Counted from the first letter of the stretch, positions 34,150-43,614 are shown. The stretch is 64,000 bases of DNA from Flavobacterium fluvii (GCF_900129545.1 NZ_FQWB01000004.1:310001-374000), one strand, 5' to 3'. Notes: generated by a model from the letters alone, not told the origin. Numbers and translations: made by a program.

Positions 34150-34563
34150 ATGTTATCACACAAAACCAAATATGCTCTTAAAGCCCTGCTTTATCTAGCG
34201 CAACAAGAGGAAGGCCACATTGCCAAGACCATCGAAATTGCAGAAGAAGCCAATATTCCAAAAAAGTTTTTGGAACAAATATTATTGGAGTTAAAAAGAG
34301 GCCATTTCGTAAGTAGCAAACAGGGAAAACTAGGCGGTTATTATCTCATAAAATCGAAAAACACCATAACATTGTCCGATATTCATCGATTATTTGATGG
34401 TGCAATTGCACTTCTTCCTTGTGCTTCCTTAAATTTTTACGAGCCTTGCCACGATTGTCAAACTGAAGATGAATGCCTATTAAGACTGGGGTTAATAACC
34501 ATTAGAGAAAAAACTTTGGCTGCCATGGAAGGCATTACTATTGCCTCCTTGATAAAAAAATAA
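34150..34563 (+). CDS. Rrf2-family transcriptional regulator with four clustered cysteines
   Basis: Protein of 137 residues. N-terminal winged HTH (LSHKTKYALKALLYLAQQ; IAEEANIPKKFLEQILLELK; SSKQGKLGGYYL). The dimer-helix end has LLPCASLNFYEPCHDCQTED then EC: C-x8-C-x2-C-x5-C, resembling the Fe-S ligand region of IscR/NsrR-type members. Family members sense Fe-S status, NO or cysteine availability (CymR). Immediately downstream are a Cys-ending leader ORF and a TonB receptor with a repeated box, probable targets. Confidence 0.9.
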   Translation: MLSHKTKYALKALLYLAQQEEGHIAKTIEIAEEANIPKKFLEQILLELKRGHFVSSKQGKLGGYYLIKSKNTITLSDIHRLFDGAIALLPCASLNFYEPCHDCQTEDECLLRLGLITIREKTLAAMEGITIASLIKK

Positions 34564-34576
34564 AAAAATTTAAGCT

Positions 34577-34613
34577 AAACTCTACTAATTTTATAGAATT
34601 AATTATATATTTG
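34577..34613 (+). promoter_or_regulatory. Promoter with putative Rrf2 box, ahead of leader ORF and TonB receptor
   Basis: AAACTCTACTAATT (34577-34590) begins an imperfect palindrome ACTCTA-N9-TAGAAT. A -7 box TATATTTG lies at 34606-34613, so the palindrome covers the -33 region. The 14-mer recurs exactly at 34774-34787. Confidence 0.6.
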
Positions 34614-34655
34614 CATCCAGAATTAAAACATTATCAACAAGACAAAATAAAACTT

Positions 34656-34754
34656 ATGAAAGCAAATCAAAACAAACTCTCATTTTTAGAAAACCAAGCA
34701 CTCATAAAAATTGAAAAACGGGATTATAAAATAATGTGTATGTGTTGCCTTTAA
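34656..34754 (+). CDS. Leader ORF of 32 codons ending in MCMCCL
   Basis: ATG at 34656, stop TAA at 34752-34754. The product starts MKANQNKLSF, is hydrophilic, and ends KIMCMCCL: two Met and three Cys in the last six residues, very unusual for random AT-rich sequence. It lies about 40 nt after the likely transcription start and 52 nt before the receptor gene, as a leader peptide would. Cys-run leader peptides that sense charged tRNA-Cys are known in mycobacteria. The following 50 nt contain only an AT stem, so the mechanism is not clear. Confidence 0.6.
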   Translation: MKANQNKLSFLENQALIKIEKRDYKIMCMCCL

Positions 34755-34773
34755 TTTAAAAAAATTTTAATTT

Positions 34774-34787
34774 AAACTCTACTAATT
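34774..34787 (+). promoter_or_regulatory. Second copy of the AAACTCTACTAATT box
   Basis: Exact 14-bp copy of 34577-34590, 197 bp downstream and 19 nt before the receptor ATG. No TAnnTTTG follows, so it may be an operator or a processing or regulatory site in the transcript. Confidence 0.5.
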
Positions 34788-34806
34788 ACATATAATATAT
34801 ATAATA

Positions 34807-37389
34807 ATGAAAACAATTTACACAAAAACAATATCTACCTTAATCTTATTATTAATTTTTTCTACCTCCTTTGCTCAAAACGTGCTTGAAGGATTAGTTA
34901 AAAATGACCAAAATTCACCGATAGAAGGAGTAAATGTAGTTCTAAAAGGGACTATCAAAAATGCTACAACCGATGCTTATGGTAAATTTAGCATTGAAGC
35001 CAAAGAACTTCCATTTACAATTATTGTACAATACGCTGGTTCTAACACTAAAGAAATTAAAATAACTGAAATACCAACTAGTCCATTACAAATTGTCATT
35101 ACTACTGGTGAAGAGAAAGTTCTATCTGAGGTTGTTGTTACTTCAAGACGTAGAATAGAAAAAGTACAAGACATTCCTATTGCTGTATCAGTAGTAACTG
35201 GCAAACAAGCAGAACAAGCAGGTGCTTTCAACGTGAACCGTATTAAAGAATTAGTTCCTTCAGTACAACTTTATTCTTCTAACCCAAGAAATACTGGTAT
35301 TAACATTCGTGGTCTGGGTTCTCCTTATGGACTTACCAATGACGGAATCGATCCTGGGGTAGGTTTCTATGTTGACGGCGTGTATTATGCTCGTCCTGCA
35401 GCAACTACTCTCGACTTTATTGATGTTGAGCGAATTGAAGTATTGCGCGGACCACAAGGGTCGTTGTTTGGTAAAAACACAACTTCTGGTGCGTTCAATA
35501 TCACTTCCCGCAAACCAAGTTTTACTTCAGGTGCCGACTTTGAAATAAGTTATGGAAACTATGCATACTTGCAAGCAAAAGCTTCGATTACAGGTGCATT
35601 AAGCAAAAAAATTGCTGGTAGATTATCTTTTTCAGGTACACAGCGTGATGGTATAATTGATAACACCGCAACTGGAAAACCAACTAACACTCTTAACAAT
35701 CAAGGATTTAGAGGACAATTACTTTTCACTCCAACAGAAAACACCAATATTACGTTATCTGCTGACCTTACAACACAGCATAATGATGGATATGCCCAAG
35801 TAGTTGCTGGTGTTGCTCCAACAAAAAGAGTTCCACAACGTCAATTTAACGCAATTATTGCTGATTTAAATTACAAACTTCCCAGCTTAAATGCTTTTGA
35901 CCGTAAAATTGATCATGATACACCATGGCGCTCTGGACAAGATTTAGGTGGTGCTTCTCTTAATGTTGACACAAAAGTTGGAGGTGGTACACTTACCTCA
36001 ACTACTGCTTGGAGATTCTGGACTTGGGATCCATCTAATGACAGAGACTTTACAGGTTTACAACAGCTTGCAAAATCACAAAACCCTTCAAGACAGTGGC
36101 AAGTAACTCAGGAGATTCGTTATGCAGGTAAACTTACATCTAAATTAAGCGGTGTTGCCGGTGTGTTCTTTATTGACCAAACATCAAAAACAAAAGGTAC
36201 AGAGGAATCCGGTAGCGCACAATGGAGATTTTCCCAGGACTCATTTACTCCAGCAAATACTGCATTATGGAAAACCCCAGGTCTTTTTGAAGGATATGGA
36301 ATAAAAACCAATGCTAAAATACATTCAACAAGTGCTGCCGTTTTCGGTCAATTAGACTGGGCGATTACAGAACGTTTACACGTATTGCCTGGTTTACGTT
36401 ACAACTACGACAAGAAAGATGCAGATTATGACCGTCAAACATATGGAGGTCTTCAAACAAGTGATCCAGCATTAATAGCGTTGAAAAACAAAGTTTATAC
36501 TAATCAAAATTTCTCGTCTGATAACGACAACACCGATTTTTCAGGAAACTTAACAGTAAACTATAAAGTTTCTGACAAAATTAATACTTATGCAACTTAT
36601 GCAAAAAGCTACAAACCAATTGGAGTGAACGTAGCTGGACTTCCTACTCCTCCTGCTGGTCAGAGTTTAGGTGATCTTGCAACAGTTAAGCCGGAAGACG
36701 TAAATCATTATGAAGCTGGTATAAAAACTTCTCCAATTAGAAACTCAATTTTAAACCTGACAGCATTTAGAACAGATATTAAAGATTTCCAAACCAACGT
36801 TCAGGCTGCTGAATTGGGTGTAAACCGTGGATACCTTGCTAATGCCGATCATGTACGTGTAAGCGGATTAGAATTAGATGCAAGTTTTGTAATTAACAAA
36901 CACTTTAGCGTTTTCGGAGCTGCAACTTATACTGATGGTGAATACGTTAAATTTACAAATGCACCGCTTCCATTAGAAGAAACAGGAACTACTGTCAATG
37001 GAGTTCAGGTAGCTTATAAAGATGTTTCTGGAACTGCTTTACCAGGTGTTTCAAAATGGGCTGGAAACTTAGGAGCTGAATATACTAAAGATGCAAAATT
37101 CTTCGGAAATACAGGTAAATTTTTCTTTGCACTTGATGGTTATGGACGTTCTGAATTCTCGTCAAGCCCTTCAGCTTCGACTTATTTAGTAGTTCCTGGT
37201 TATACTATCTTTAATGGTCGTCTAGGTTTCCGTGCATCTGAAGGGTTGTCTATCCACATTTGGGGACGTAACCTTTTAAACAAAGATTACTATGAGCAAT
37301 TATTGCCTGCTGGTGGAAATGCTGGACACTATGCTGGAGTATTAGGAGACCAGATTACTTATGGAGTTACTTTGAAATATGCTTTGTAA
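34807..37389 (+). CDS. TonB-dependent receptor
   Basis: Protein of 860 residues: signal peptide to SFAQ, CarboxypepD_reg-like domain (residues ~25-100), plug (EVVVTSRRRIEKVQDIPIAV, IRGLGSPYGLT, VYYARPA, ERIEVLRGPQGSLFGKNT, TSRKPSF) and a 22-strand barrel ending ITYGVTLKYAL. The plug is of the proteobacterial siderophore/complex-nutrient type rather than SusC. No SusD gene is near. Its upstream leader ORF and Rrf2 box suggest it takes up a sulfur or metal compound; this is inference. A terminator follows at 37427. Confidence 0.93.
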   Translation: MKTIYTKTISTLILLLIFSTSFAQNVLEGLVKNDQNSPIEGVNVVLKGTIKNATTDAYGKFSIEAKELPFTIIVQYAGSNTKEIKITEIPTSPLQIVITTGEEKVLSEVVVTSRRRIEKVQDIPIAVSVVTGKQAEQAGAFNVNRIKELVPSVQLYSSNPRNTGINIRGLGSPYGLTNDGIDPGVGFYVDGVYYARPAATTLDFIDVERIEVLRGPQGSLFGKNTTSGAFNITSRKPSFTSGADFEISYGNYAYLQAKASITGALSKKIAGRLSFSGTQRDGIIDNTATGKPTNTLNNQGFRGQLLFTPTENTNITLSADLTTQHNDGYAQVVAGVAPTKRVPQRQFNAIIADLNYKLPSLNAFDRKIDHDTPWRSGQDLGGASLNVDTKVGGGTLTSTTAWRFWTWDPSNDRDFTGLQQLAKSQNPSRQWQVTQEIRYAGKLTSKLSGVAGVFFIDQTSKTKGTEESGSAQWRFSQDSFTPANTALWKTPGLFEGYGIKTNAKIHSTSAAVFGQLDWAITERLHVLPGLRYNYDKKDADYDRQTYGGLQTSDPALIALKNKVYTNQNFSSDNDNTDFSGNLTVNYKVSDKINTYATYAKSYKPIGVNVAGLPTPPAGQSLGDLATVKPEDVNHYEAGIKTSPIRNSILNLTAFRTDIKDFQTNVQAAELGVNRGYLANADHVRVSGLELDASFVINKHFSVFGAATYTDGEYVKFTNAPLPLEETGTTVNGVQVAYKDVSGTALPGVSKWAGNLGAEYTKDAKFFGNTGKFFFALDGYGRSEFSSSPSASTYLVVPGYTIFNGRLGFRASEGLSIHIWGRNLLNKDYYEQLLPAGGNAGHYAGVLGDQITYGVTLKYAL

Positions 37390-37426
37390 CCCATAAATCT
37401 GTCAAAAACATTTTTTTTAAAATACT

Positions 37427-37459
37427 AAAACCATCAAATTAATTTTTGATGGTTTTTTT
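37427..37459 (+). terminator. Terminator of the TonB-dependent receptor gene
   Basis: AAAACCATCAAA pairs with TTTGATGGTTTT, followed by further T residues. Confidence 0.85.
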
Positions 37460-37512
37460 GTTCTATAAAACAGTCCTAAAAAATAAATTCCATTTGAGTA
37501 ATAGAGTTTGTG

Positions 37513-37520
37513 TACATTTG
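37513..37520 (+). promoter_or_regulatory. -7 element (TACATTTG) of the DUF2490 gene
   Basis: Matches TAnnTTTG, 20 nt before the ATG at 37541. A TTTG at 37493-37496 may be the -33 element although the spacing of 16 is short. Confidence 0.5.
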
Positions 37521-37540
37521 CCGCAAATTGAAATTGCTTT

Positions 37541-38281
37541 ATGAAAACCATCCGAATCCTATGTCTTTTGTTAGTATGCTTTGTTTCCAAAGCCCAAACT
37601 AAAAAAAATGTAGATCAACAAAGTTTACTTTGGACACGTTATTACAACCTATTGGCCCTAAACGACAAATGGTCTATACATACTGAATTTGACAATAGGG
37701 TTTTTATAAGCCCTTTAGAGGAAAATTTATTTCTGGTACGTATGCACGGACGATACAAAATCAACAACAATGTGGATTTGGGTGCCGGGGTTTCCTATTT
37801 CTCTGTAGCCACACAAGTTCCTGGAAACAGTAAAGATTTTTGGACACCGGAATACCGAGGACAACAAGACATCAGCTGGAGACAAGAATATAACAGCATA
37901 ACATTGAACCATCGATTTCAAGTGGAAGAGCGTTTTTTTCGCAATATCAACGACGAGGGCTTGCAACCGGGGACTACTTTTAATTGGAGATTCAGATACC
38001 GTCTTCAAGGGGAATATTCCTGTTGGAAAAAAGAAAACCAGTATCTAAAAGCCATTGTGTATGACGAATTGATGGTTAATGCCGGAAAAAACGTTGTCAA
38101 CAACACTTTTGACCAAAACAGGATTTACGCTGGTTTGCAATACGGAGTCAACAAAAATATTGCATTGGAATTGGGTTATTTGAAGAGTTTCCAACAACGT
38201 TTGAGCGGTGACGATTATTTTGACAGAGACATTATTCGCTTTACCCTTTTTCACAAAATAAACCTTCACAAAAAGAAGTAA
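37541..38281 (+). CDS. DUF2490 outer-membrane protein
   Basis: Protein of 246 residues with signal peptide (MKTIRILCLLLVCFVSKAQT) and the DUF2490 pattern LWTRYYNLLALNDKWSIHTE with repeated beta strands (FRYRLQGEYS, RIYAGLQYGVNKNIALELGY). The family is predicted to form outer-membrane barrels of unknown role. It is separated from the receptor by a terminator and has its own promoter, so it is probably a distinct unit. Confidence 0.82.
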   Translation: MKTIRILCLLLVCFVSKAQTKKNVDQQSLLWTRYYNLLALNDKWSIHTEFDNRVFISPLEENLFLVRMHGRYKINNNVDLGAGVSYFSVATQVPGNSKDFWTPEYRGQQDISWRQEYNSITLNHRFQVEERFFRNINDEGLQPGTTFNWRFRYRLQGEYSCWKKENQYLKAIVYDELMVNAGKNVVNNTFDQNRIYAGLQYGVNKNIALELGYLKSFQQRLSGDDYFDRDIIRFTLFHKINLHKKK

Positions 38282-38289
38282 AAATAAAA

Positions 38290-38321
38290 AGTCCCAAACA
38301 CAAAGCGTTGTGTTTGGGACT
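38290..38321. terminator. Bidirectional terminator
   Basis: AGTCCCAAACACAA pairs perfectly with TTGTGTTTGGGACT around a 4-nt loop, between convergent genes. Confidence 0.9.
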
Positions 38322-38354
38322 TTTTTTATTGGACTGACTGGGTTACAAACGACA

Positions 38355-38831
38355 CTAATCTTGTGGCTGCGCTTGGTTTCCTCCGTTATCCCTGCCTTCA
38401 CCACCGCCTTGCCTGTTTCCTCTGCCTTCTCTCATTTTTTCCATATTGGCTTTTTCAATGTCTTTCATTTTTTTGAATTGGTCTGGAGTCAAAATTGCTT
38501 GTAATTTAGCATCTGTTGCTTTTTTGTCTTCTTGCCTTTTGGCTCTAAACGCATCTCTTTCCTCACTAGTCATTTCTTTGGCATTGCCTCCACTTCGTTG
38601 AGCTCTAATTGCTTCCATTTTAGCATTTTGCTCTGCAAGAATCGGTTTTATTTGTTCTTGTTGTTTGACATCCAATTTCAAATCAGTTGTCAATTTATCC
38701 AATTGAGTTTGAGTCCTTTGTTCTGGAGTTTGTCTCTCTCTTTGTTGACCTTTTTTCTCTGGTTTGGTTTGGTCTTGTGCAAAAGACGAAATACTAACCA
38801 CCAATAATGCAGCGATAATTAATTTTTTCAT
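38355..38831 (-). CDS. Small Spy/LTXXQ-like exported protein
   Basis: Protein of 158 residues: signal peptide ending SSFAQ, then a highly charged helical part with Thr-Pro-Glu-Gln (RQTPEQRTQTQLDKLTTDLK) and LTPDQFKKMKDIEKANMEKM, the LTPxQ pattern seen in Spy/CpxP-type periplasmic proteins, and a Gly/Asn/Gln tail. Related proteins may act as chaperones or sensors in envelope stress; evidence is by pattern only. It lies 73 bp after the large OMP gene on the same strand. Confidence 0.7.
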   Translation of the reverse strand: MKKLIIAALLVVSISSFAQDQTKPEKKGQQRERQTPEQRTQTQLDKLTTDLKLDVKQQEQIKPILAEQNAKMEAIRAQRSGGNAKEMTSEERDAFRAKRQEDKKATDAKLQAILTPDQFKKMKDIEKANMEKMREGRGNRQGGGEGRDNGGNQAQPQD

Positions 38832-38903
38832 TTTATTTTATTTTTAAGGTTATAGGTATATAAGACAATAATATAGCGAAATGGTTTAATGGCAATAAAA
38901 TAA

Positions 38904-41687
38904 TTAATCCATGCCGTCACCACCGCCCATTTCTCTGTTTCTGCCTCCACCTCCTCTAGTGCGTTTTTCTTTTCCTGAAAAACTTCCCAATTTATAGGCT
39001 AGAGAAAGCATGGCGTAACGTTTTAAAACAGTGTTTTCTTCATCGCGAATTATCGTTGCCGATATCGATCTTGCGGCACTTTGGTTTTGATTCAAAACGT
39101 CATAGACTTTTACTTTCAAGGTCATTTTTTTATCAAAAAAGCCATACGACAAACTCGTGTTCCATAAATAAAAATCTTTTTTGAAATTTCCCGAAAGATT
39201 TGAATTGTAGGTATATCCAAAATCATTTCCGAAAATCCAATTCTTTGGCCAATAGTTGGTAGTTTGAATATTGATTCTATGAACCACACTCGAATTGGAT
39301 GTCCCATTCCTTTCATATTTGGTTTCGTTGTAAGACAAACTATAGGTTGGAGCTACGGTCAACAACTCCCCGTAATCATAAGAGAAGTTCACTCTTGGGC
39401 TAATTCCCAATGATATCGCATCAAATAAAACGCCATTGGTATATCCTTTGTCCAAGGAATAATTTCCGTTTATTCCGAAACCATATCGTAGTACATGAGC
39501 ATCTCTTTTTAGGGTCTGATTCCAATTTCCTCCAATAGAAGTGGCATAAGTTCCTGAAACGTTTTTGTATTCCGTTATTTTTTGACCACCGTCGCCAAAA
39601 CGCGCAATGGTAACCACTTTGCTGTTGAAATAATCTCCTCTGGCAAAAAAGGTGTACCCCGAGCGAGTTCTCATATCAAAATTCCTGTAATTGATGTTCA
39701 AGCTGTTTCTTTCGTTTGGATCCAAAAATGGATTTCCTATTATCGTATTCAAGGGATTAGCCAAATTTGCCACTGGCATCAACTGATTGTATGTGGGAAG
39801 ACTATTGGAATAATCATATCTCAAAGTAATAAATTTTGATCGATCCAATTTATACCTGATTTGTGCTCTTCCGAATGGCAAAACATATTTTTGATTCAAA
39901 TCGGTAGCTTTGTTCAGATATAATGAGTGATTGTCATAGTCAATAATGGCAGTACTCGAATTCAAATTAAAAGTAAAATCGCTCTTTTCAAAACTAATCC
40001 CCACTTTTGGAGTGATGGAATTTTGTCTGGAAGTGGTATAATTGGACTGTGCTTCGTTAAGAGTGGAAGACAAATGGGAATCGTCATCGAAATCGTATGT
40101 TTTCAAGTCGTTTATTTGATTATCCCATTGAAAATCTGAACCTACTCGAATTCGCAAAGAATCTGTAATCGGCTCCGTGTATTCAAAATCTAACGAATAA
40201 GAATCACTTACATTGGTACTCTTGCCGTTTTGGTCTCTGTTGATGTCTTCTTTAGTCCCTTGATGGAAAATAGTTTTAGACATACTTAGCGACTCTGAAT
40301 CACTATCCGAATTATTGTTGCTGAAAACAAAACTCAAATTACGAGCTTTTTTTTCGAAAGCTTTATTAAAGTTTATCGTGTTTCCAAAACTAGTTGAGCT
40401 GCCTTCTCTACTGGATTTTGAGGCACTTTCGTTTAAAAGTGCATCCGCTTCATCAATAGAAGTGCTAAAAGATTTGGAAGAGCTATTGTTGCGAGATTGA
40501 TTAACTGCTGGCGTAACCACGATTCGCGTAGTTGGATCTAATTTATATTCAAATTCAAAATTCGCCTTGTTTCCGGTATTTTCGCTTCTAGTTTCAGATC
40601 CAGCTCCCGTAAAAATGTTGCCCGTAGAGGATAATTCAACTTGATTGGACTTGCTTTCGTTTTTATTGACCGAATTCGAAAAATTATAGCTTCCCATGGC
40701 CAGCAAGTTTTTCGACCATTCATCGTTATAATTAAGCCCCACCATACTAGATTCGGTAATACCTCTTCCACCTCCGGTAGTCCTACCTCCCTGTTGTCCG
40801 GAATTTCGACCTCCACTCATACTGTCAAAGACTTCGTCCTGCGCAAACCCTGGAGCATTAATATTATTGGCCGAAGCCAACAGGCTTATTTTTTGCTTAT
40901 TATTAAAATGGTTTATGATAAAACTGGCTTCATACCGGTCATCGGTACCATATCCTGCCAAGAATTTTCCAAAGTAGCCTTTGTTTTTCTTTTCGTCAAT
41001 GGTCAGATTGATGCTGGAATAATCCGATGTGGATTCTTGCTTGGACAATTCCTCTTTTTTGGTTTTAAAATCAGACACTTGAACCTTGCTGATGATTTCT
41101 GCCGGCAAGTTTTTTAGGGCAATGGCTCCGTCTTTATCAAAGAAAGTTTTCCCGTTTACCAAGAACTGGGTTACTTCTTTTCCGTTTACGGTTATTTTTC
41201 CGTCACTGTCAACTTCAAATCCTGGCAATTGTTTCAACAAAACTTCGACATTGGCATCTGGACGCACCTTGAAAGAAGCCGCATTAAACTCTATGGTATC
41301 TTTTTTTATTTTGATGGGTGGTGCTTCACTTTTTATAACAACCTCGTTCAATGCGTTTGTATTCTGCATCAAGTATAATTTCCCGAAATCCTTGCTTTCC
41401 AAAAGCCCATTTTGTTCTTCAACATAAGTTTGATAGCCCATATAATTGACCTTCAAAAAAATAGGTTTCTCGTATTTTTTGGTGGCAATTTTAAAAGCCC
41501 CATTTTTATCGGTATTGGCATATTCTATAACGGTAGAATCTTTGACATTGGAAAAATAAACCGTCGCCAATTCCAACGGAACCTGTGTATTAATATCATA
41601 GACAGTACCTTTAATCACAATGTCATTTTGGGCATTGGCAGAAAAAACGAAAAACAAAAGCAGTAAAGAAGAATAGATTTTAGACAT
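38904..41687 (-). CDS. TonB-dependent outer-membrane protein (OMP_b-brl_3 type)
   Basis: Protein of 927 residues from the ATG at 41687 (the frame runs on to 41753). Signal peptide to SANAQ, CarboxypepD_reg-like domain (VIKGTVYDINTQVPLELATV), plug (IKKDTIEFNAASFKVRPDAN, VEVLLKQLPGFEVDSDGKIT, VNGKTFFDKD) and a long barrel of the outer-membrane beta-barrel family 3. A Ser/Asn-rich loop lies mid-barrel, and the tail is Gly/Arg-rich (GGGGRNREMGGG). Such proteins are thought to export or import unknown ligands; some are linked to metal resistance. The Spy-like gene follows. Confidence 0.88.
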   Translation of the reverse strand: MSKIYSSLLLLFFVFSANAQNDIVIKGTVYDINTQVPLELATVYFSNVKDSTVIEYANTDKNGAFKIATKKYEKPIFLKVNYMGYQTYVEEQNGLLESKDFGKLYLMQNTNALNEVVIKSEAPPIKIKKDTIEFNAASFKVRPDANVEVLLKQLPGFEVDSDGKITVNGKEVTQFLVNGKTFFDKDGAIALKNLPAEIISKVQVSDFKTKKEELSKQESTSDYSSINLTIDEKKNKGYFGKFLAGYGTDDRYEASFIINHFNNKQKISLLASANNINAPGFAQDEVFDSMSGGRNSGQQGGRTTGGGRGITESSMVGLNYNDEWSKNLLAMGSYNFSNSVNKNESKSNQVELSSTGNIFTGAGSETRSENTGNKANFEFEYKLDPTTRIVVTPAVNQSRNNSSSKSFSTSIDEADALLNESASKSSREGSSTSFGNTINFNKAFEKKARNLSFVFSNNNSDSDSESLSMSKTIFHQGTKEDINRDQNGKSTNVSDSYSLDFEYTEPITDSLRIRVGSDFQWDNQINDLKTYDFDDDSHLSSTLNEAQSNYTTSRQNSITPKVGISFEKSDFTFNLNSSTAIIDYDNHSLYLNKATDLNQKYVLPFGRAQIRYKLDRSKFITLRYDYSNSLPTYNQLMPVANLANPLNTIIGNPFLDPNERNSLNINYRNFDMRTRSGYTFFARGDYFNSKVVTIARFGDGGQKITEYKNVSGTYATSIGGNWNQTLKRDAHVLRYGFGINGNYSLDKGYTNGVLFDAISLGISPRVNFSYDYGELLTVAPTYSLSYNETKYERNGTSNSSVVHRINIQTTNYWPKNWIFGNDFGYTYNSNLSGNFKKDFYLWNTSLSYGFFDKKMTLKVKVYDVLNQNQSAARSISATIIRDEENTVLKRYAMLSLAYKLGSFSGKEKRTRGGGGRNREMGGGDGMD

Positions 41688-41910
41688 AAAGCGTTTTATT
41701 ATAGAAAGTAGATAAGACAAAAAAACACGGAAAAGGTTTAATGAGTGTTTCATTTATTAATCAAAAGATCTTGTTTCCCCTGATTAGTCATTCGTCTATC
41801 GTGTTTCAAAATCATCTCTACATCATTTTTTTAATAATTGATTAATAAGCAGTTAACTAAATTTTTTGTGTTTTAATCGTAACTTTAAAATACACATAAA
41901 AAAAGTAGCC

Positions 41911-42141
41911 ATGAAAAATTTTGTGATTAAACTGGTGTGGTTTGCCACTGGATTTGTTTTTATTTTTACCGGTTTATGTCAAGTCAAAACGCCATTAACC
42001 CTATTAATGAGTTTGTTTCTCATAGGAAGTTTTTTAGTTCCGTTTATGGTTTACAAAGTTTTGACTGATGATTATACCACTTTTAAAACTTTCAAAGATT
42101 GGTACGAAGACAATCCCACCGAAACATTGGACGAAGAGTAA
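41911..42141 (+). CDS. Small two-span membrane protein, unknown
   Basis: Protein of 76 residues from ATG 41911 with two hydrophobic spans (about residues 5-23 and 30-50) and an acidic tail (FKDWYEDNPTETLDEE). The frame runs upstream to 41866. No family recognised. Single gene divergent from the large OMP, ending at a bidirectional terminator. Confidence 0.65.
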   Translation: MKNFVIKLVWFATGFVFIFTGLCQVKTPLTLLMSLFLIGSFLVPFMVYKVLTDDYTTFKTFKDWYEDNPTETLDEE

Positions 42142-42184
42142 TAGCACTGTATTTTCACTTTGAAGACGAATTTTTTTTCAAAAA

Positions 42185-42222
42185 AAAAGTTTATCGAGTT
42201 TTTGCAAACTGATAAACTTTTT
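42185..42222. terminator. Bidirectional terminator
   Basis: AAAAGTTTATC pairs with GATAAACTTTT, between the small membrane protein gene and der. Confidence 0.75.
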
Positions 42223-42244
42223 ATAATTCTTAAGATCAAAAAGA

Positions 42245-43555
42245 CTATTTCTCCCTGATATAAATATCGATTGGCACTCCCGAGAAGTCCCAGTTTTCCC
42301 TAATCTTGTTTTCGAGGTAACGTTTGTAAGGTTCCTTCACATATTGCGGCATATTGGCAAAAAACACGAATTGTGGCGTTGCTGTTGGCAACTGCATGCA
42401 ATATTTAATTTTCACGTATTTCCCTTTGGTTGCTGGCGGCGGATAAGCTTCGATTACTTTCAACATAAATTCGTTGAATTTTGAAGTCGCAATACGTTGT
42501 TGCCTGTTTTCATAAACTTGAACCGTTGCTTCCAATGCTTTCAACAAACGTTGTTTGGTTAATGCCGAAACAAAAAGAATCGGCACATCGGTAAACGGCA
42601 TCAATTCTTTTTTAATTTTTTCTTCGTAATCACGGGTTGACATAGTGTCTTTTTCGACCAAATCCCATTTGTTTACCAAGATAACAACCCCTTTTCTGTT
42701 TTTCTCGGCCAACCAAAAAATACTTTGGTCCTGCCCTTCAAATCCACGGGTGGCATCAATTACCAAAATACAAATATCAGCATGTTCTATCGCACGAACC
42801 GAACGCATTACCGAGTAAAACTCTAAATCTTCCTTTACTTTCGCTTTACGACGAATTCCGGCAGTATCCACCAAGTTGAATTCGAAACCAAAACGGTCGA
42901 ATTTGGTATCAATGGCATCACGGGTTGTTCCCGCAATGTCCGTAACCATAAACCTGTCTTTACCAATCAATGCGTTGATGAAACTTGATTTTCCAGCGTT
43001 AGGACGTCCCACGACTGCAAAACGTGGCAACACCACTTCTTCCTGAACTGGTTCTGGTTTTACTGGAAAAGCCTCAATTAAAGCATCCAATAAATCTCCC
43101 GTTCCGCTTCCCGAAATACTGGCAAACGTAAAATATTCTCCTAATCCAAGGTTGTAAAATTCGATGGCGTCTTTTTCACGCATCGCGTTATCCACCTTGT
43201 TTACCGCCAATAAAACTGGTTTTGTAATCTTGCGCAACATTTTGGCAACGGCATCATCCATTGGCGTAATACCTTCTTCGACATCTACCACAAAAATGAT
43301 TACGTCAGCTTCGTCAATGGCCAATTCCACTTGTTTGCGGATTTCACCTTCAAAAACATCGTCGGATCCACGAACATAACCACCAGTGTCAATTACCGAG
43401 AATTCTTTTCCGTTCCACTCGCTTTTACCGTAGTTTCGATCTCTGGTAACTCCAGAAACTGAATCTACAATAGCCTCTCTTCTTTGTATCAGCCTATTAA
43501 AAAGGGTTGATTTCCCTACATTAGGTCTTCCTACTATCGCAACAATATTATTCAT
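42245..43555 (-). CDS. der: Ribosome biogenesis GTPase Der
   Basis: Protein of 436 residues with two tandem G domains: [16 protein letters not shown] and NKVD in the first; [16 protein letters not shown] and NKWD in the second, then a KH-like domain ending PIDIYIREK. It helps assemble the 50S subunit. The start lies 9 nt downstream of a hairpin repeat (43565-43614) in sense orientation. Confidence 0.97.
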   Translation of the reverse strand: MNNIVAIVGRPNVGKSTLFNRLIQRREAIVDSVSGVTRDRNYGKSEWNGKEFSVIDTGGYVRGSDDVFEGEIRKQVELAIDEADVIIFVVDVEEGITPMDDAVAKMLRKITKPVLLAVNKVDNAMREKDAIEFYNLGLGEYFTFASISGSGTGDLLDALIEAFPVKPEPVQEEVVLPRFAVVGRPNAGKSSFINALIGKDRFMVTDIAGTTRDAIDTKFDRFGFEFNLVDTAGIRRKAKVKEDLEFYSVMRSVRAIEHADICILVIDATRGFEGQDQSIFWLAEKNRKGVVILVNKWDLVEKDTMSTRDYEEKIKKELMPFTDVPILFVSALTKQRLLKALEATVQVYENRQQRIATSKFNEFMLKVIEAYPPPATKGKYVKIKYCMQLPTATPQFVFFANMPQYVKEPYKRYLENKIRENWDFSGVPIDIYIREK

Positions 43556-43564
43556 TTTTGTAAA

Positions 43565-43614
43565 TTTTAGATTTGCTTCGCCAGTTCGCTGACGCTCGGG
43601 TCAAATTTCAGATT
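43565..43614 (-). repeat. Short dispersed hairpin repeat, copy 2 (upstream of der start)
   Basis: Reverse complement of copy 1 at 1073-1122 with two differences in 50. One difference changes the stem from CGCCAG to CGTCAG opposite CTGGCG, a C-G to T-G change that keeps RNA pairing. Read toward der, it ends 9 nt before its ATG. Confidence 0.75.

Noticed and set aside
34754..34806. Classical attenuator terminator after the leader ORF
   Set aside because: Only an all-AT stem is present, too weak for a standard terminator; any control must work another way.
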